NCBI GenBank assembly: GCA_030248195.1
Contig: JASAND010032068.1
Coordinates: 1 to 64,000, forward strand
Reading direction: 5' to 3'
Length of the DNA stretch: 64,000 bases
DNA from: Trissonchulus latispiculum
Taxonomy: Eukaryota > Nematoda > Enoplea > Enoplida > Ironidae
Position 1 is the stretch's first letter; every line of letters starts with the position of its first letter. The position numbers and the translations under genes are program-made. Below, piece by piece: positions 21,988 through 34,000 of the stretch. A model generated the notes under the pieces. The model worked only from the letters and a program-made list of their open reading frames with translations, did not search any database and was not told the DNA's origin.

Positions 21988-22830
21988 ATGGCCGAATCGA
22001 CGTGTGCTGCTGAGCAATGCAAAAAGTCCACCGACCGAAAGATTGCTGAAATGGATCACAAGCTGTCTTGCCAGTTTTGTGGTCAAAATTATCATGTTTA
22101 TTGTGCTGGCATTAAAGAGGCTACTTTCAAGAAAGTCTCTGATACAGAACTCGTGAACATTATGTCGTACACTTGCACCGAATGTCGTTGCAAGATTAGT
22201 GGCCTTATACAACAGGCTCCCAGCCAGCCTTCTGCTTCGCCTCTTCCTTCTGCAAGTGAAGCCCGAATCCGGGTACTCGAGAATCAGATTACCGAATTAC
22301 TGTCTCGAGTCGCCTCTCTTGAGGCGCGTCCTGCTCCTACTGTGCAAGAGATGAAGGAGGAGTTTGCCGATTTGTTGGAGGCTCAGGAAAAGAAAAATAG
22401 AGCTGTCGTCTTCGGATTGCCGGAGCAGTCTCCCGGAGAAAATACTGAAAATTTTTCTACGGCGGACGCTCAGGCATTGGATATGGCTGAGATCAAGCTA
22501 TTGGCAAAGGAGATTGGGATTGATCCTGAGTATGTTCAGGATGTCTACAGAGATGGCCTGCCTCGGAAGGATGGGAAGCCTAGAATTATTAAAGTTAGCT
22601 TTAAGCCACCTGCTGCCAAATCTGTATTCATCAGTGGTATCCGAGATCATCAGGCAAAGAAAGTACGCTGGAGCAAAGTGTGGGCCAGACAGGATCTAAC
22701 CTACAAGGAGCGACGTAAAGATGAGATTCTACGTGGGAAGCTTCAGAAGGCTCGAGAAACGTGTGAGGATGCAATAATTCGCCGTGGTATAATTGTTAAT
22801 CGTAACACTGGTGCGGTAATTGAGGCTTAG
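21988..22830 (+). CDS. LINE ORF1 protein with PHD-like zinc finger
   Basis: 280 aa. Residues 6-66 form a PHD-type zinc-binding pattern: C6, C11, C28-x2-C31, H36-x2-C39, C63-x2-C66. A leucine/heptad-rich segment around residues 90-112 suggests a coiled coil, followed by a basic C-terminal half. PHD-bearing ORF1 proteins are known from CR1/L2-group LINEs, where ORF1p binds RNA. The frame ends in TAG (22828-22830) and ORF2 continues in the same frame directly after it. Confidence 0.85.
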   Translation: MAESTCAAEQCKKSTDRKIAEMDHKLSCQFCGQNYHVYCAGIKEATFKKVSDTELVNIMSYTCTECRCKISGLIQQAPSQPSASPLPSASEARIRVLENQITELLSRVASLEARPAPTVQEMKEEFADLLEAQEKKNRAVVFGLPEQSPGENTENFSTADAQALDMAEIKLLAKEIGIDPEYVQDVYRDGLPRKDGKPRIIKVSFKPPAAKSVFISGIRDHQAKKVRWSKVWARQDLTYKERRKDEILRGKLQKARETCEDAIIRRGIIVNRNTGAVIEA

Positions 22831-25734
22831 GGAATTGGGCCCCCGCATATTAAGAAGTCGTTTTCAAATAATATTAGTTCAAATTCTAGTCTATGTCTGC
22901 TCCTGAATGCGTGTTCTATTCGAAATAAACTGGATTTTCTGAAAATTTATATAAATTCACTTCCAGAAAAACCACTTCTGATATGTATTACAGAATCTTG
23001 GCTTCAGCCTGAGCATGATTTTGATATATCTTATAATTTAGATGGTTACACTGTCCATAGAATGGATAGAAAAAACGTAGAGATTCCGGGTCGTACTATG
23101 CCAAATACGGGAGGAGGTGTAATGATGTATATTATGAACGGTGTAAATTTTGTTATCTGTGAGCATCTTAGTGGGAAGGGTTGTGAATCTTTGTGGGTCG
23201 ATATAACTGACTTCGAGGGTATACGAGCACGATTTGGTGTCATATATCATTCTCCGACAGTGGGTGTATCAAATTTGGACGACATTTTTCGGAATATTCT
23301 TAATGCAAAATTGGGTTGTGCAAACTGTTTTGTGGTTGGTGATTTTAATCAACCTAAAATTGACTGGAATATTCCATTTGCTTTTGGTTCAGAACAATCC
23401 AAATTATTTTTAGATTTCTTTGTCGACAATTGTTTTACACAATTTGTAAAGGAACCTACACATTTCGTTCAACCTTATAATACGTTAGACTTAATATTTG
23501 GACCTTCTGAGTTCAGTATAAGTGGTATTACAGTTGATGAACCAATAGGTTTAAGCAAACATGGAGTTGTGCTTTTTTATCCTAATTTACGTTTTGGAAA
23601 TTCTCCCAATTTGCGTCGGAAAGATTTTTCAAATGCTAACTATATTGATATGTCTATTTTCTTTGATTCGTTAGACTGGAATATAATATTTATGGAATGC
23701 ACTAACATTGAACAATACTGGATTGAGTTTAAAAACTGTGTTAATTTTGCAATCGAAAACTTTGTCCCTATGATAAAGCCCTTTGGGAAAAGGTATCGAA
23801 TTCCCTTGTCGTGTAGAACTCTGGAACTGATCAAAGAAAAGAAAATTGCATGGAGGCGTTTTAAGAAGGCTAAATCAAATTACAATAAAAGAGCTCACAG
23901 GCAAAAATGTCAACAGGTCAAAACTGCTGTTCATTTTGATCGGTTAGCTTTCGAAAATCGATTAGCAAATAAAAATTGTGTCAACAATTTTTATTCTTAT
24001 GCGAGGAAACGTTTAAGTAAAAAAGACTCCAGCATTGTTGCCCTTACTAACAGTAACGGTGATGTAGTATATGATAATGCAGATAAATGCTCAGTGTTAA
24101 ATGAAACATTTGTATCTGTTTTTACGGCGGACGATGGCAATATGCCTCAATTTGCGAATATTGTATCTGAAGCGGACTCTTTGGTTGACTGTTTGTTTAG
24201 TGAAAACGATGTTTTCAAAGTGTTAAAAGATTTATCACCAAAATTGTCTGCTGGTCCAGATGGAATACCAAATGTCTTTTTAAAGAAATTGGCTCATTCT
24301 CTTAAAAAACCGCTTACGAAAATTTTCAGAGAATCTCTAAATTCTGGAGAAATTCCTAGTGATTGGTTGAGAGCCGATGTGTGTCCTATTTATAAAAAGG
24401 GTAATTCCAAAGATCCTAAAAATTATAGACCTGTCAGTTTGACTGCTGGTTGTTGCAGAGCAATGGAAAGAGTAGTAAAACCTTTCATGGTTGACCACTT
24501 TAATAAGCACCACCTTATTAGCAAACACCAGCATGGCTTTGTTTGTAAGAGGTCTACCCTTACACAATTGCTTGAATGTACTCAATCTTGGATAGACGCA
24601 TGGGATGCTGGTGACTGTGTTGATATTGTATATATTGATTTGATGCGAGCTTTTGATACAGTTTGTCATGCAAAGCTTTTACGGAAACTAGAAGCACTTG
24701 GGATTAGGGGAAAGATGCTGGCATGGATTAGGGCCTTCCTTAGGAGGAGATTTCAAAGAGTAAAATTGGGTTCCTCCAAATCAGATTGGGCTCCAGTCTC
24801 AAGTGGAGTACCACAAGGTTCTGTACTGGGTCCTATATTGTTTTTGATTTATATTAATGACTTACCGGAAAATTTGTTGTCAGAAATTCGATTGTTTGCA
24901 GATGATGCGAAGATTTTTTCTACTGTCAATAAGTCATATGGGGCAAATGTGCTTCAAAATGATCTTTTTCAAATTGATGCATGGACTAGAGATTGGCAAA
25001 TGACTGTAGCAGCTAATAAGTGTCTGGTAATGCATTTGGGTTATCGTAACGATAATCAAGTTTATACTTTGGGTGGTGAATCTTTGTCCGATACCGAGTT
25101 TATGCGGGACCTGGGTATAATGATGAGTAATGATTTAACTTTCTCTAAACATATAAGTCAAATTAGAGCTAAGGCCAATCAGAGAGTAGGAATTATTTTT
25201 AGCAGTTTCTCTAGTTGAGATGCAGTCCTCTTAACTAAGCTTTTTGTGACGTATGTTAGACCAATTTTGGAATACTGTACCCAGATATGGTCACCTAGTT
25301 TGCTTAAAGACATTGACGCTGTGGAGGGAGTACAGCGTGCATTTACAAAACGACTGTATGGCCTTGAAAATTTTACCTACAAGGAAAGACTTAAACGTTG
25401 CAACCTACAATCATTGGAAATGAGAAGGTTAATGTATGATTTATATTTGATGCATAGTATAGTGTATAATGCCTTTGATTGTTCTTTTGATGATTATTTT
25501 ACATATTCGCCTGACGCAGGGACAAGGGGCCATAATAGTTTGTCTATTAGACCTAAGCGATATAAAAAGTCTAGAGCTAGCCATTTCTTTTTCTATAGAA
25601 TTTGCAATGTTTGGAACTGTTTACCGGACAGTATTGTTACCTGTTCCTCTCTGAGCACATTTAAGTCGAAATTGTTAAAGCATGAAGCTCACCTGCACAA
25701 GTTTATGCGGGGGCGTGCATTACAAGGACAGTAG
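22831..25734 (+). pseudogene. LINE ORF2: endonuclease and reverse transcriptase, one nonsense codon
   Basis: The frame runs 967 codons from the ORF1 stop, broken only by TGA at 25216-25218. The AP-like endonuclease comes first (NACSIRNKLDFL, ICITESWL, VVGDFNQPKIDW), then the reverse transcriptase: GPDGIPNVFLKKL, NYRPVSLT, YIDLMRAFDTVCH, SGVPQGSVLGPILF and the catalytic FADD at 24895-24906. After the stop, LFVTYVRPILEY continues the typical C-terminal domain. The class is CR1/jockey superfamily by motif style. The first in-frame ATG (23062) lies inside the endonuclease, so it cannot be the natural start. Confidence 0.92.
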
Positions 25735-26100
25735 TCCTTTGCATGCCATATTTTATTTCGTTTCAAGCAATGTATGTACTTTCATAAACTACCTCAAATT
25801 TGTTTTTTCTCAGTCGCATTTTATTCAAACATTAATAGCATACAAACCCGGGCTGCCAACCTTGCGTCACTGTGTGTATATATATATACGCTCATGCTCT
25901 TGTATGAGTTTATATATAATTGTCTACTAATCCTGTCACGACGTAGCCGCTTGCATGCATCAGCATCGCCGTGGCAGATGTAATACCTGTTGTATGTGGA
26001 CGCGGCATTGGGGTTGGGCGGCCGCGGGGCAAATCACGTCTATGTAATAAAAGATATAGTACTAACAAGGCGTGATTTATTCGGGTTTAAAAAAAAAACC
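25735..26100 (+). other. LINE 3' untranslated region and probable end
   Basis: Non-coding sequence after ORF2 with a TA run near 25878, an AATAAA-like word near 26047 and an A-run near 26089-26098 that may mark the 3' end. Beyond it lies G-rich sequence that probably belongs to the host hAT-like element. No LINE target duplication recognised. Confidence 0.45.
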
Positions 26101-26880
26101 GAAAGCGGTATGCTAAAACCCAAAAAGGGGGGTCTGGGGGGCGGGGCCCCCCAGAAGTTGAGAAAATTTTTCAATTTTGCTATTAAAACGCTATTGAAAC
26201 ATTGAATTCTTTGCATTGTATATTATCAATTGCCAAACCAAATTTTGTAGTTTAATTTGCTATATATTTGCCACTTCTACAGTCTCGTACGAAAACTCAG
26301 ATTGGATGCTCCCATCATGAGAACAGGGTATTCCAAGCAGCACATTTCCAGTATCCACCATTTAAGGCAATCATGTTTGCAATAATGCAGCTAATAAAAC
26401 TACAAACCTGGCAAAGCAAAGTAAAGTAAAGCAAACTAGTAAAGGTTTAGTTATATATAGTATACTAATAACTAAGTCGCTAATTTTTGGGACATTTTTG
26501 TACAATTTCTTTGCGTTTATAATAAATTTAAAAGGGCTTAAATTCGCGAAAATAAATTCGCGCGGGCTTAAAATTTTTCTTCTGGCCAATTTTTGTCAGG
26601 GGGGCAAAACCATTTCGGGGGGGGAGCGGCCGCCCCCCCTATCTACGCTAGTGCCTCTCAGCGATTTTTACTAAAAATTGCTCATTTTTTTCAAATTTTA
26701 TAGATTTTTCAAAAAATTTCTTAAAAAGCGCTAAAAATCATCATTTTTGCTAATTTTTTGTCCAAAAATGTTAAAAATTAGCACTTTTTGCAAATTCTGG
26801 GGTAGACCCCCTTAAAATTTTGTAAGTTTTCAAGGGTAGACCCCTCGCCAGGGTCGGGGTAGAACCCCCAGAATTGGACC

Positions 26881-27532
26881 CCGTGTTTAGTAAAAAGGTC
26901 TATAGTTGTGAAGTAATAGTTTCATGTTCTCATGAAGTTCACAAATTTTATTTTGGCAACTATTTCAATTCAGAAGCACAGATTAGAGGCTGTTTTTGTC
27001 ATTGTTATAGACCAGAGGTCTTAAAGACCAGAATTAAGTATATATATTTACTAAGTTCTATCTGATTGCCGACTGTCTAGTAAACTAAGGATTGTGGGTT
27101 AGACTCAGTTTTCCCTGAATCCCTGCCCGTCCGCAGAGCACATAGCGGGACACCTTGGCATCGAGCCAAATTTGTTTAATTTTTGCCTTTCTTTCACACA
27201 CCAGTTGGCACTGGTTTTTTTCGATGTTGGTTTTGTGTTGCAACACACTAAATGTAACGCTTTAGTTGCTGTTTGTTTTTGCCTTTTTAATCGGCTTTGT
27301 TACGGCTGATGAAGTTGGCTTTAGTAGCCTATAGAACTCTCTATATTTGATTGTTTGGTATTTTAACATGTGCCCAATCCTTTTAGAAGTACGTACGTAT
27401 GTCACATAATTGACAAAAGAAGAAAAGATGTCACTACAGGCACCGCAGGTCCGAAAAATTCGAGTCAGAAGTCTGAGAAGCTGAAGTTTGAATTCGAATG
27501 GAAACCGTCGTGTAAATGGGGGGGCAAGAGAA
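26881..27532. other. intergenic, no gene seen
   Basis: AT-rich sequence. Short frames near 27370-27579 have no recognisable domain. Nothing further supported. Confidence 0.5.
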
Positions 27533-28531
27533 CTATAGTACGACCAAAACATGTGTGTACAAACCTCGGCCGTTTATAGCAGATTAGCCTTTAGAGTAAA
27601 CCCCAACAATGTATATATTTTTAGAATCCTCAGGAACCAGAGATTTTCAAAAATTTGAAAAAATCCGGAATTCCGGGTTTTATTCACGAAAAATCTAAAA
27701 TTTTTAGATTTTCGCCCAATTTTTATCGCAATCGAAATTTTGTTTTCACGATCGAATAGAGCTGGTCCCGCTGCATATTTTTGCTCTTAGAAATTTTTCA
27801 CGAAAATGCACCCAATTTCCGGAATTCCGGGTTTTCAAAATTACCCCCACAATATGAGTATCATTCGAAAGCTCTTGATGAGCTGAACAAATCGTAAAAT
27901 AGAACCAACTCGCAGAAATGAGCCCAGTTCTCGGAATTTCCTAATACCTTCCAAGCTAGAGTGAAATCCGGAATTCGTGAATTTCGGGAATTAGGTGCAT
28001 TTTCAGACACAAGATTTGTTCAGCTCATCAAGAGCTTTTGAATGATACCCATATTGTGGGATATTGGAGAAAATTTTTAAAATCCGGAAAATCCGGTTTT
28101 CTCGAATTAAGGGAATTGTGTGCATTTTCAAGAGTTCATTCTATTACAAAAGTTGTTCAGCTCGATAAGAGCTTTCGAATGATACCCATCTTGTGGGTAT
28201 TGGAGAAAATTTTTAAAATCCGGAAATTTTGAAAACCCGGAATTCCGGAAATTAGGTGCATTTTCGTGAAAAATTTCTAAGGGCAAAAATATGCAGCGTG
28301 ATCAGCTCTATTCGATCGCGAAAACAAAATTTCGATTGCGATAAAAATTGGGCGAAAATCTAAAATTTTAGATTTTTGGTGAATGAAACCCGGAATTCCG
28401 GATTTTTCCGAATTTTCAAAATCTCTGGTTCCTGAGGATTCTAAAAATATATACATTGTTGGGGTTTAGTCCAAAGGTTAATCTGCTATAACGGTCGAAT
28501 TTTGTACACACATTTTTTGGTCGTCCTATAG
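27533..28531. mobile_element. foldback element with about 300-bp arms
   Basis: The ends CTATAGTACGACCAAAACAT and its inverted counterpart TTTTTTGGTCGTCCTATAG begin arms of about 300 bp (27533-27835 and 28225-28531). Shared blocks include CCCCAACAATGTATATA, GGTTCCTGAGGATTCT and several CCGGAATTCCGG palindromes. The centre has two tandem, diverged copies of a block with GATGAGCTGAACAA-type and GAATGATACCCAT words. No transposase. Confidence 0.88.
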
Positions 28532-28958
28532 CATACTACTGACTAAGTTAAGTTTGTCCGTTTTTTTCGAAACTTTACTCTTTTTGTTTTCTGTTATCTT
28601 GCCTTATTTATCGCAAATCCATTTATAATATGGTTTATTTTGTTGCTTTACTGTCTTTTGAGAGCTATGTATGGAATGTGAGCATTTTGATTATCTAGTG
28701 TTTCCGGTTTTTGATTATTAAAAATTTTGAAAACTTTAATTATTTTTGAAGTTGAACTTTTCAATATTTTGTGGATTTCTCGTTGAACCGAGTTTTGATT
28801 TTCGAATTGATTTTTGAATGTTTTGTGGTCATGAGTTGTCTTATCCGCTTTCTGTTAACATATAGATAAGGTTTACGTGTTACATTGCGCTTTTTGTTCT
28901 TGTGCTCAATATTTTGTGTAACAAAATATAATCATTGTTAATTTGAGCGTATTTGGCT

Positions 28959-29431
28959 TAGTGTTTTAGAACGGCCGGGTTGAACCGGCCGGGGCCGGCC
29001 GCCGAAAAATTTCACCGGCCGGCCGTTGGCCGTTCTCGGCCGGCGGCCACCGGCCGGCCGACCGCCGGCTGGCCGGACATATTTTTCAGTGTTTGAAGGC
29101 AATTTGAGACAAAAAGTTGCTATTTTTACTATGCATTACAAAGGCAATGAAATCGGTTTTTACCTTATATATTTGGAAAAAGTTCACATGCCGTTAGGAT
29201 TTGTTTTGTAAACATTCTGGTCAAATTGCTGTGTTAACTACAAATATTTGTGTTAGGACAGCGGCCAGCCGCCGGCCAGCCGCCGGCCAGCCGCCGGCCA
29301 ACGGCCCGCCGGCGGCTGAACGGCCGGCCGCCGGCCGAACGGCCAGACACTCAGCCGGGCCGGTCGCCGGCTCAAAAGCCGCCGGCCGGCCGGCGGCCGG
29401 CCGCCGTCTTCCCGGCCGTTCTAAAACACTA
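28959..29431. mobile_element. hAT-like MITE with GGCCGGC-rich arms
   Basis: The ends TAGTGTTTTAGAACGGCCGG and CCGGCCGTTCTAAAACACTA are inverted repeats. The perfect 8-bp target duplication ATTTGGCT lies at 28951-28958 and 29432-29439. Both arms are almost pure GGCC/CCGG words within an AT-rich genome, while the core is ordinary AT-rich DNA. It shares the TAGTGTT start with 9872-10493. Confidence 0.93.
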
Positions 29432-29439
29432 ATTTGGCT

Positions 29440-31091
29440 GTTATTCAGACTTCGGGTGATATGAGGAATTGAAATATTTAATAAATTTTATATGATTTGT
29501 ATTCAGATTTATCAAAATTTTAAATTTTAATTTGGAAATTATCTTAGTCAAGTCTGTGGTGGTTTTTCAATACTTTTAATTGTTACTATTTTAATCATAA
29601 TTCCAGCATTAAATGACTTTTATTGCTTTATTTGATTATGATTTGTTAATCAGGTTTTATGCACACTGCTGCGAAATGTCACTCATTGTTTTATTGCTGC
29701 CAAATTGTGTTAATAAAGTTGTGTTGTTCGCTTTTTCCTCTAGGTGTGGTCTAGTAATTAGCATTTAACTAAAATGCATACATATCTGAAATGTAATCAA
29801 TTTTTCAGATATTTTTAAAGACAATTTTGTAGAACATCGATTTCAGTGAATCTAAATGCGAAAATGAAACGAACTGATCCGATTTGTTTGAAAATTTAAG
29901 GTTTGTTTAGTACTTATAAAGAAATATAGTTATTCCATAACTCTAGGGTCCAAATTTTAGGATGGAAATTGATAATCGGCAGCGTGTGCTGCTGCTGCAT
30001 AATTAGTGAATGAATGAAAGTTGCACACCACCAAGCGCAAGTTGTCCGGAAAAATCGAACTTTCGGTCTTCTGCTTTGAGTCCATCGTTATAATCAAATG
30101 ACGTCAGTTGTTTTATTAGAATGATAATATTAATGTAAGTGGAAACTGGAAATAAATGTTTTTTCTTATTTGGTTTCGATCATGTCCTATAGGTATATGA
30201 TTTGGTGCTTGAGTCGTATGTACAAAGAAAAACATCAAATTAAGTACTTGATGAGTCACTTTTGCTTTGTGACGTAATTTCTACTTTCGTGGAAAGTTTG
30301 TCAAAGTTGCGCAATCTCTTCTCTCCAGCTGTAAATATCGACCGATTTAGATTCATAGTCTTACAATAGTGACTACGATGTGATTACGCAATTTCTGCCT
30401 TCGTTGAATTTTGGTGTCGAAATTGCGTAACCATTTTAATTTCCGATAATTAAGCTTATCAACTGTTTTAGTACATATATAAACCTGCCCTAAATTTTCA
30501 GTTTTCGTAGAAATCTAGTTAGTGTAGGTAGCTTGATGTTAGAATTTTCCCTAGTGCTCTTTCCCTTTCCCTGTCAAGTTAGATGACCATTTTGGATTCA
30601 ATTGTTCTATCAACGATTCCTATAGTTACTGTTTCACACCGAGAATTCAGAATGTTTCTGTGCGGCTACTGTAGTATAATCTGAAACAATAAACCAATCA
30701 TTTTTAGTGTTTTCAACCCAATGAATTGCCGTTATTATTGTGATTCTAACAAATTGCATTGAGATTTACCTAATTAAAAACAACTTTGCTCCAGCACCTG
30801 TGACCTGAAAAAAATCGGACCTCCGCTGGGATTGGAACGCACGATTTCTGTATCACTTCGCTCGCTCTATAAACTGAGCTATAATACCGTGAGCACAGTT
30901 CCATCAAGATAGAAGGGATTCGTATCCAAACTGAAGTGGCAATGAACGCCCAATCAGTGTTTCTTACACAGACACTGATGAGATAACATTGAATTATCTC
31001 TCAAACCGTCCGCTATCATGCACATGAGCTTAATTAACAAATTCAATTGAAATCGAGTTATATTTACTTCCCTCTTCTGCTATTTTTTCAG
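29440..31091. other. intergenic region upstream of PARG
   Basis: AT-rich, no coding frame supported. It contains one tRNA-like block (30825-30897, minus). The last bases are a pyrimidine tract ending in CAG at 31091. Confidence 0.55.
30825..30897 (-). other. tRNA-like sequence, probable pseudogene or SINE head
   Basis: On the minus strand a D-arm (GCTC...GAGC, box A TAGCTCAGTTTATAGAGC) is followed by a box-B-like GCGTTCCAATCC and, further on, a T-run suited to RNA polymerase III termination. The acceptor and T stems pair poorly, so I do not call a functional tRNA. Confidence 0.4.
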
Positions 31092-31098
31092 CTCAAAT

Positions 31099-34000
31099 AT
31101 GTCAAGTGTTAAGATTCCACAAATTTCGGAATTACCGGAATTCCCAGACGCCGAAAGTTTGATCTCATTTCTGGAAAAGCAGGTGGAAGGTCCCTGTGGA
31201 GTTCTGGAGTACATTTTGGCGGATCCGTTTAAGGAATTTCCGGATTTTGATGGGAAAGTTTTCATTGCAGAAACTTTGCCGAAATTACGACAGTTGATTC
31301 TAAGCCGTGAACCGGATTTTCTGAAGGATATTCCGTTTCTGGACGAATCAGCTGAAAAATTGGAATTTACCCGAAAACAGGTAGGCGAAAATTAGTATAT
31401 AATTTCGAAAAGTAAACTTAATATAACCAAGAGTACATAATGATAAGAGTATGACAAGGCTAACACTCTATGCAGTGAAGGCCAAAACTATGCTATGCGC
31501 GCTATCGGCTGACCCCCCCCACAAATTGACCCCCTCTCACACCGCCCCTATATGGGTACGTGGTCCAAACGGGGGTTGCTCACTGCTTTGCATAATTACA
31601 CGCTGAAATTAACAAGGGCCCAATTTGGGGAGGGGGTTTAAGCGTGTATGTTTAACACTTGTATGTAGAAACCATGCTAAACGAGTGAGCGACCCCCGTT
31701 TGGGACTATGTACCCATATAGGGGCGGTGTGAGAGGGGGTAAATTCGTGGGGGGTCCGCATAGCATAGATTTGGCCTTTATTGCATAGAGTGTTAGCCTT
31801 GTCATACTCTTATCATTATGTACTCTTGATATAACGGATTGGCGTTGCAGTGACGATCGATTTTCATATGAACCAAGAGTGCATAATTGTACTATATATT
31901 AGAAGAAGAGTAAGCCACTAGAGGGCTCCTCTTCTTGGCATTGCGTAACGGTGCTCCGACCGCAATACGCGAATGTTCCCCCGTTTGGTGGGGGGTATGC
32001 AAAAGGGGTCCCCGTTTGGTGGGGGGGTATGCAAAAGGGGTCCCCGTTTGGTGGGGGGTATGCAAAAGGGGTCTCCGTTTGGTGGGGGGGTAGGCAGAAG
32101 GGGGTCCCCGTTTTGGGGGGGTCGCCAAGTCAGACTAAGATTGGCTGAATCTGATTGGGGGGTTGGCAAGTCCGACTAAGATTGGCAGTTGGCGACCCCC
32201 CCCCCAAACGGGTACCTCTTTTGCCTACCCCCCCCCCCCAAACGGGGACCTCTCTTTGCTACCCCCCACCAAACGGGGACCCATTTTCAAATAGAACAAA
32301 AACTACCGTAATCCTCTGCTCTACCCCCCACCAAACGGGGAGGGGGTCTCTGCAATCTGATTGGCTGTTGGCTACCCCCCCCCACCAAACGGGGACCTCT
32401 TTTCTGCTACCCCCCCACCAAACGGAGGGGGGTATGCTTTGTCGAAGAGAGCTACCCCCCCCCCCACCAAACGGGGGAGCATTCGCGTATTGTGGTCGGA
32501 GCACCGTTACGCAATGCCAAGAAGAGGAGCCCTCTAGTGGCTTACTCTTCTTCTTATATATAGTGCAATTATGCACTCTTGCTAGAACTGTACCTAACTG
32601 AAAAAGGATAACAAATACGGGCTAAATCCAAAATGTGATAAGCTGAAACTTTCTAAATGTTTGGGTTTAGTTTAGGCGTTATGGCCGTGCAAACATTTAG
32701 GGTATTGCAATACTAATTCGATTCGACTTTGCGGATATTTTGGGTTTCACCAAATTTAGAGTTATGTAGTGACAATGAAAAATGTATCCAATTTGTCCTT
32801 GCGTTGGGAGAAATTTCCGATGTTGATTTAACAGTAGCCTACTCCTGTAGTATATTAGTGAAGCAATAGGTGCGTTAAAATTTTTCTGGCTGCATCTACA
32901 GTTTATACTGATTAATACACACTACATTATTTTCCATTTTCAGGTCCTAACCCTCTTGGGCTTCATGTTCTTTTGTCTGTTAAAAGCACACCAAACCGAG
33001 TATGCTCAGCAGTATCGAAGACTTGATTTCAGAATGTGGTATCTATGCAACGGTGTACGCATATATACGTATAATTAATGGTTAATTAATGCTTTTTGAA
33101 AAGATTTTCAGCGCTGTTTCCTCCCCGCTCGCCAATTTAGAAAATACAATTACTGGCGAAATTGAAGATTTTGCAATAGTTAGTGTCAGCGTAATAAAGC
33201 CTATCTGTAGCAAGCTTTGCCTTCCTTGGTCAGGTTTTAAAAATTTGAGCTCTCTAGACGGGCTCTTGTGCGCTTGGGTGAGACCCCAGTACATATTCGC
33301 CTAAGGTTATGCCGCCTTCATCATAGCAGCAAAAAACGCTAGCAAACCTTGTTATTGCTTGGTTGTTTGTTTGAATTTCACTAAATGTAAATCTAAAAAT
33401 CCATTCGATATGTTAAGTAAAAATTATTATTTTTATTTCAGCCTCCATTAAGGGATGACATACCAAGAGCTGGATACATAAAGTCTCTTCTCTACTACTT
33501 TCATTTGGCCTGCAGTCATTGGAACGAATCCATTCTGAACGAATCGATTGTATTCCAACGATTTTCACTCAAAGAAATCGTTGACTATTTCAGTAGGTTC
33601 AGCCAGAGTAGATAATACATAAGAGTGCGACAAGTGCTTTGCTCTAAGCTTCAGTTCAGTTCAGACAGTTTCAGCTTCATATTATGAGCTAAACATTGAT
33701 ACAGCTTTTGGTGTTTACAGTGATTATACACTGTCAATAACGTATAGAAATTAGTAGCATGTAAAATACCAAAACGAGTTAAATTTGTTAACTTGTTACA
33801 GTTTACTAGTTTCTACCCTGTACGCGACATGCTCTGAGTTAACGTTAATTCTGTGAACTCTAGCCAAACTACTTGGCCTCAAAGCTATCATGTTCCTTTA
33901 CAGACATTACAACCGCCGTAGACAATGAAGCGGCCATTGAATCAGTTACGGTATCGGAGCGAATTAGTGACAGTCCGGGCCTGACTGTGGAAACGAATTT

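Larger units (their letters stand above)
21775..26653. mobile_element. hAT-like element carrying an inserted LINE
   Basis: The termini CAGTGGCGTAGATA (21775) and TATCTACGCTAGTG (to 26653) are inverted repeats matching at 12 of 14 positions. The 8-bp direct repeat CCTCTCAG flanks exactly at 21767-21774 and 26654-26661, diagnostic of the hAT superfamily. G-runs lie just inside both ends. No transposase is visible; the only coding content is the LINE, so this is a non-autonomous element disrupted by a retrotransposon. Confidence 0.88.
21655..26880. mobile_element. outer poly-G repeat interrupted by a hAT-like element
   Basis: The flanks 21655-21774 and 26654-26880 both carry repeated short palindromic GGGTAGACCCC words and G-runs. 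They would be continuous if the hAT-like element were removed at its CCTCTCAG duplication. The ends are poorly defined. Confidence 0.55.

Noticed and set aside
29026..29464. Arginine/alanine/proline-rich frames
   Set aside because: Produced by the GGCC words of the MITE at 28959-29431.
31980..32480. Possible CRISPR-like array (regular 31-bp repeats)
   Set aside because: The units are contiguous tandem repeats within inverted arms of a foldback, without unique spacers, in a eukaryotic genome.
33089..33304. 71-codon open frame in PARG intron 2
   Set aside because: Exon 2 and exon 3 join in phase 0 without it, and PARG has no matching segment there.
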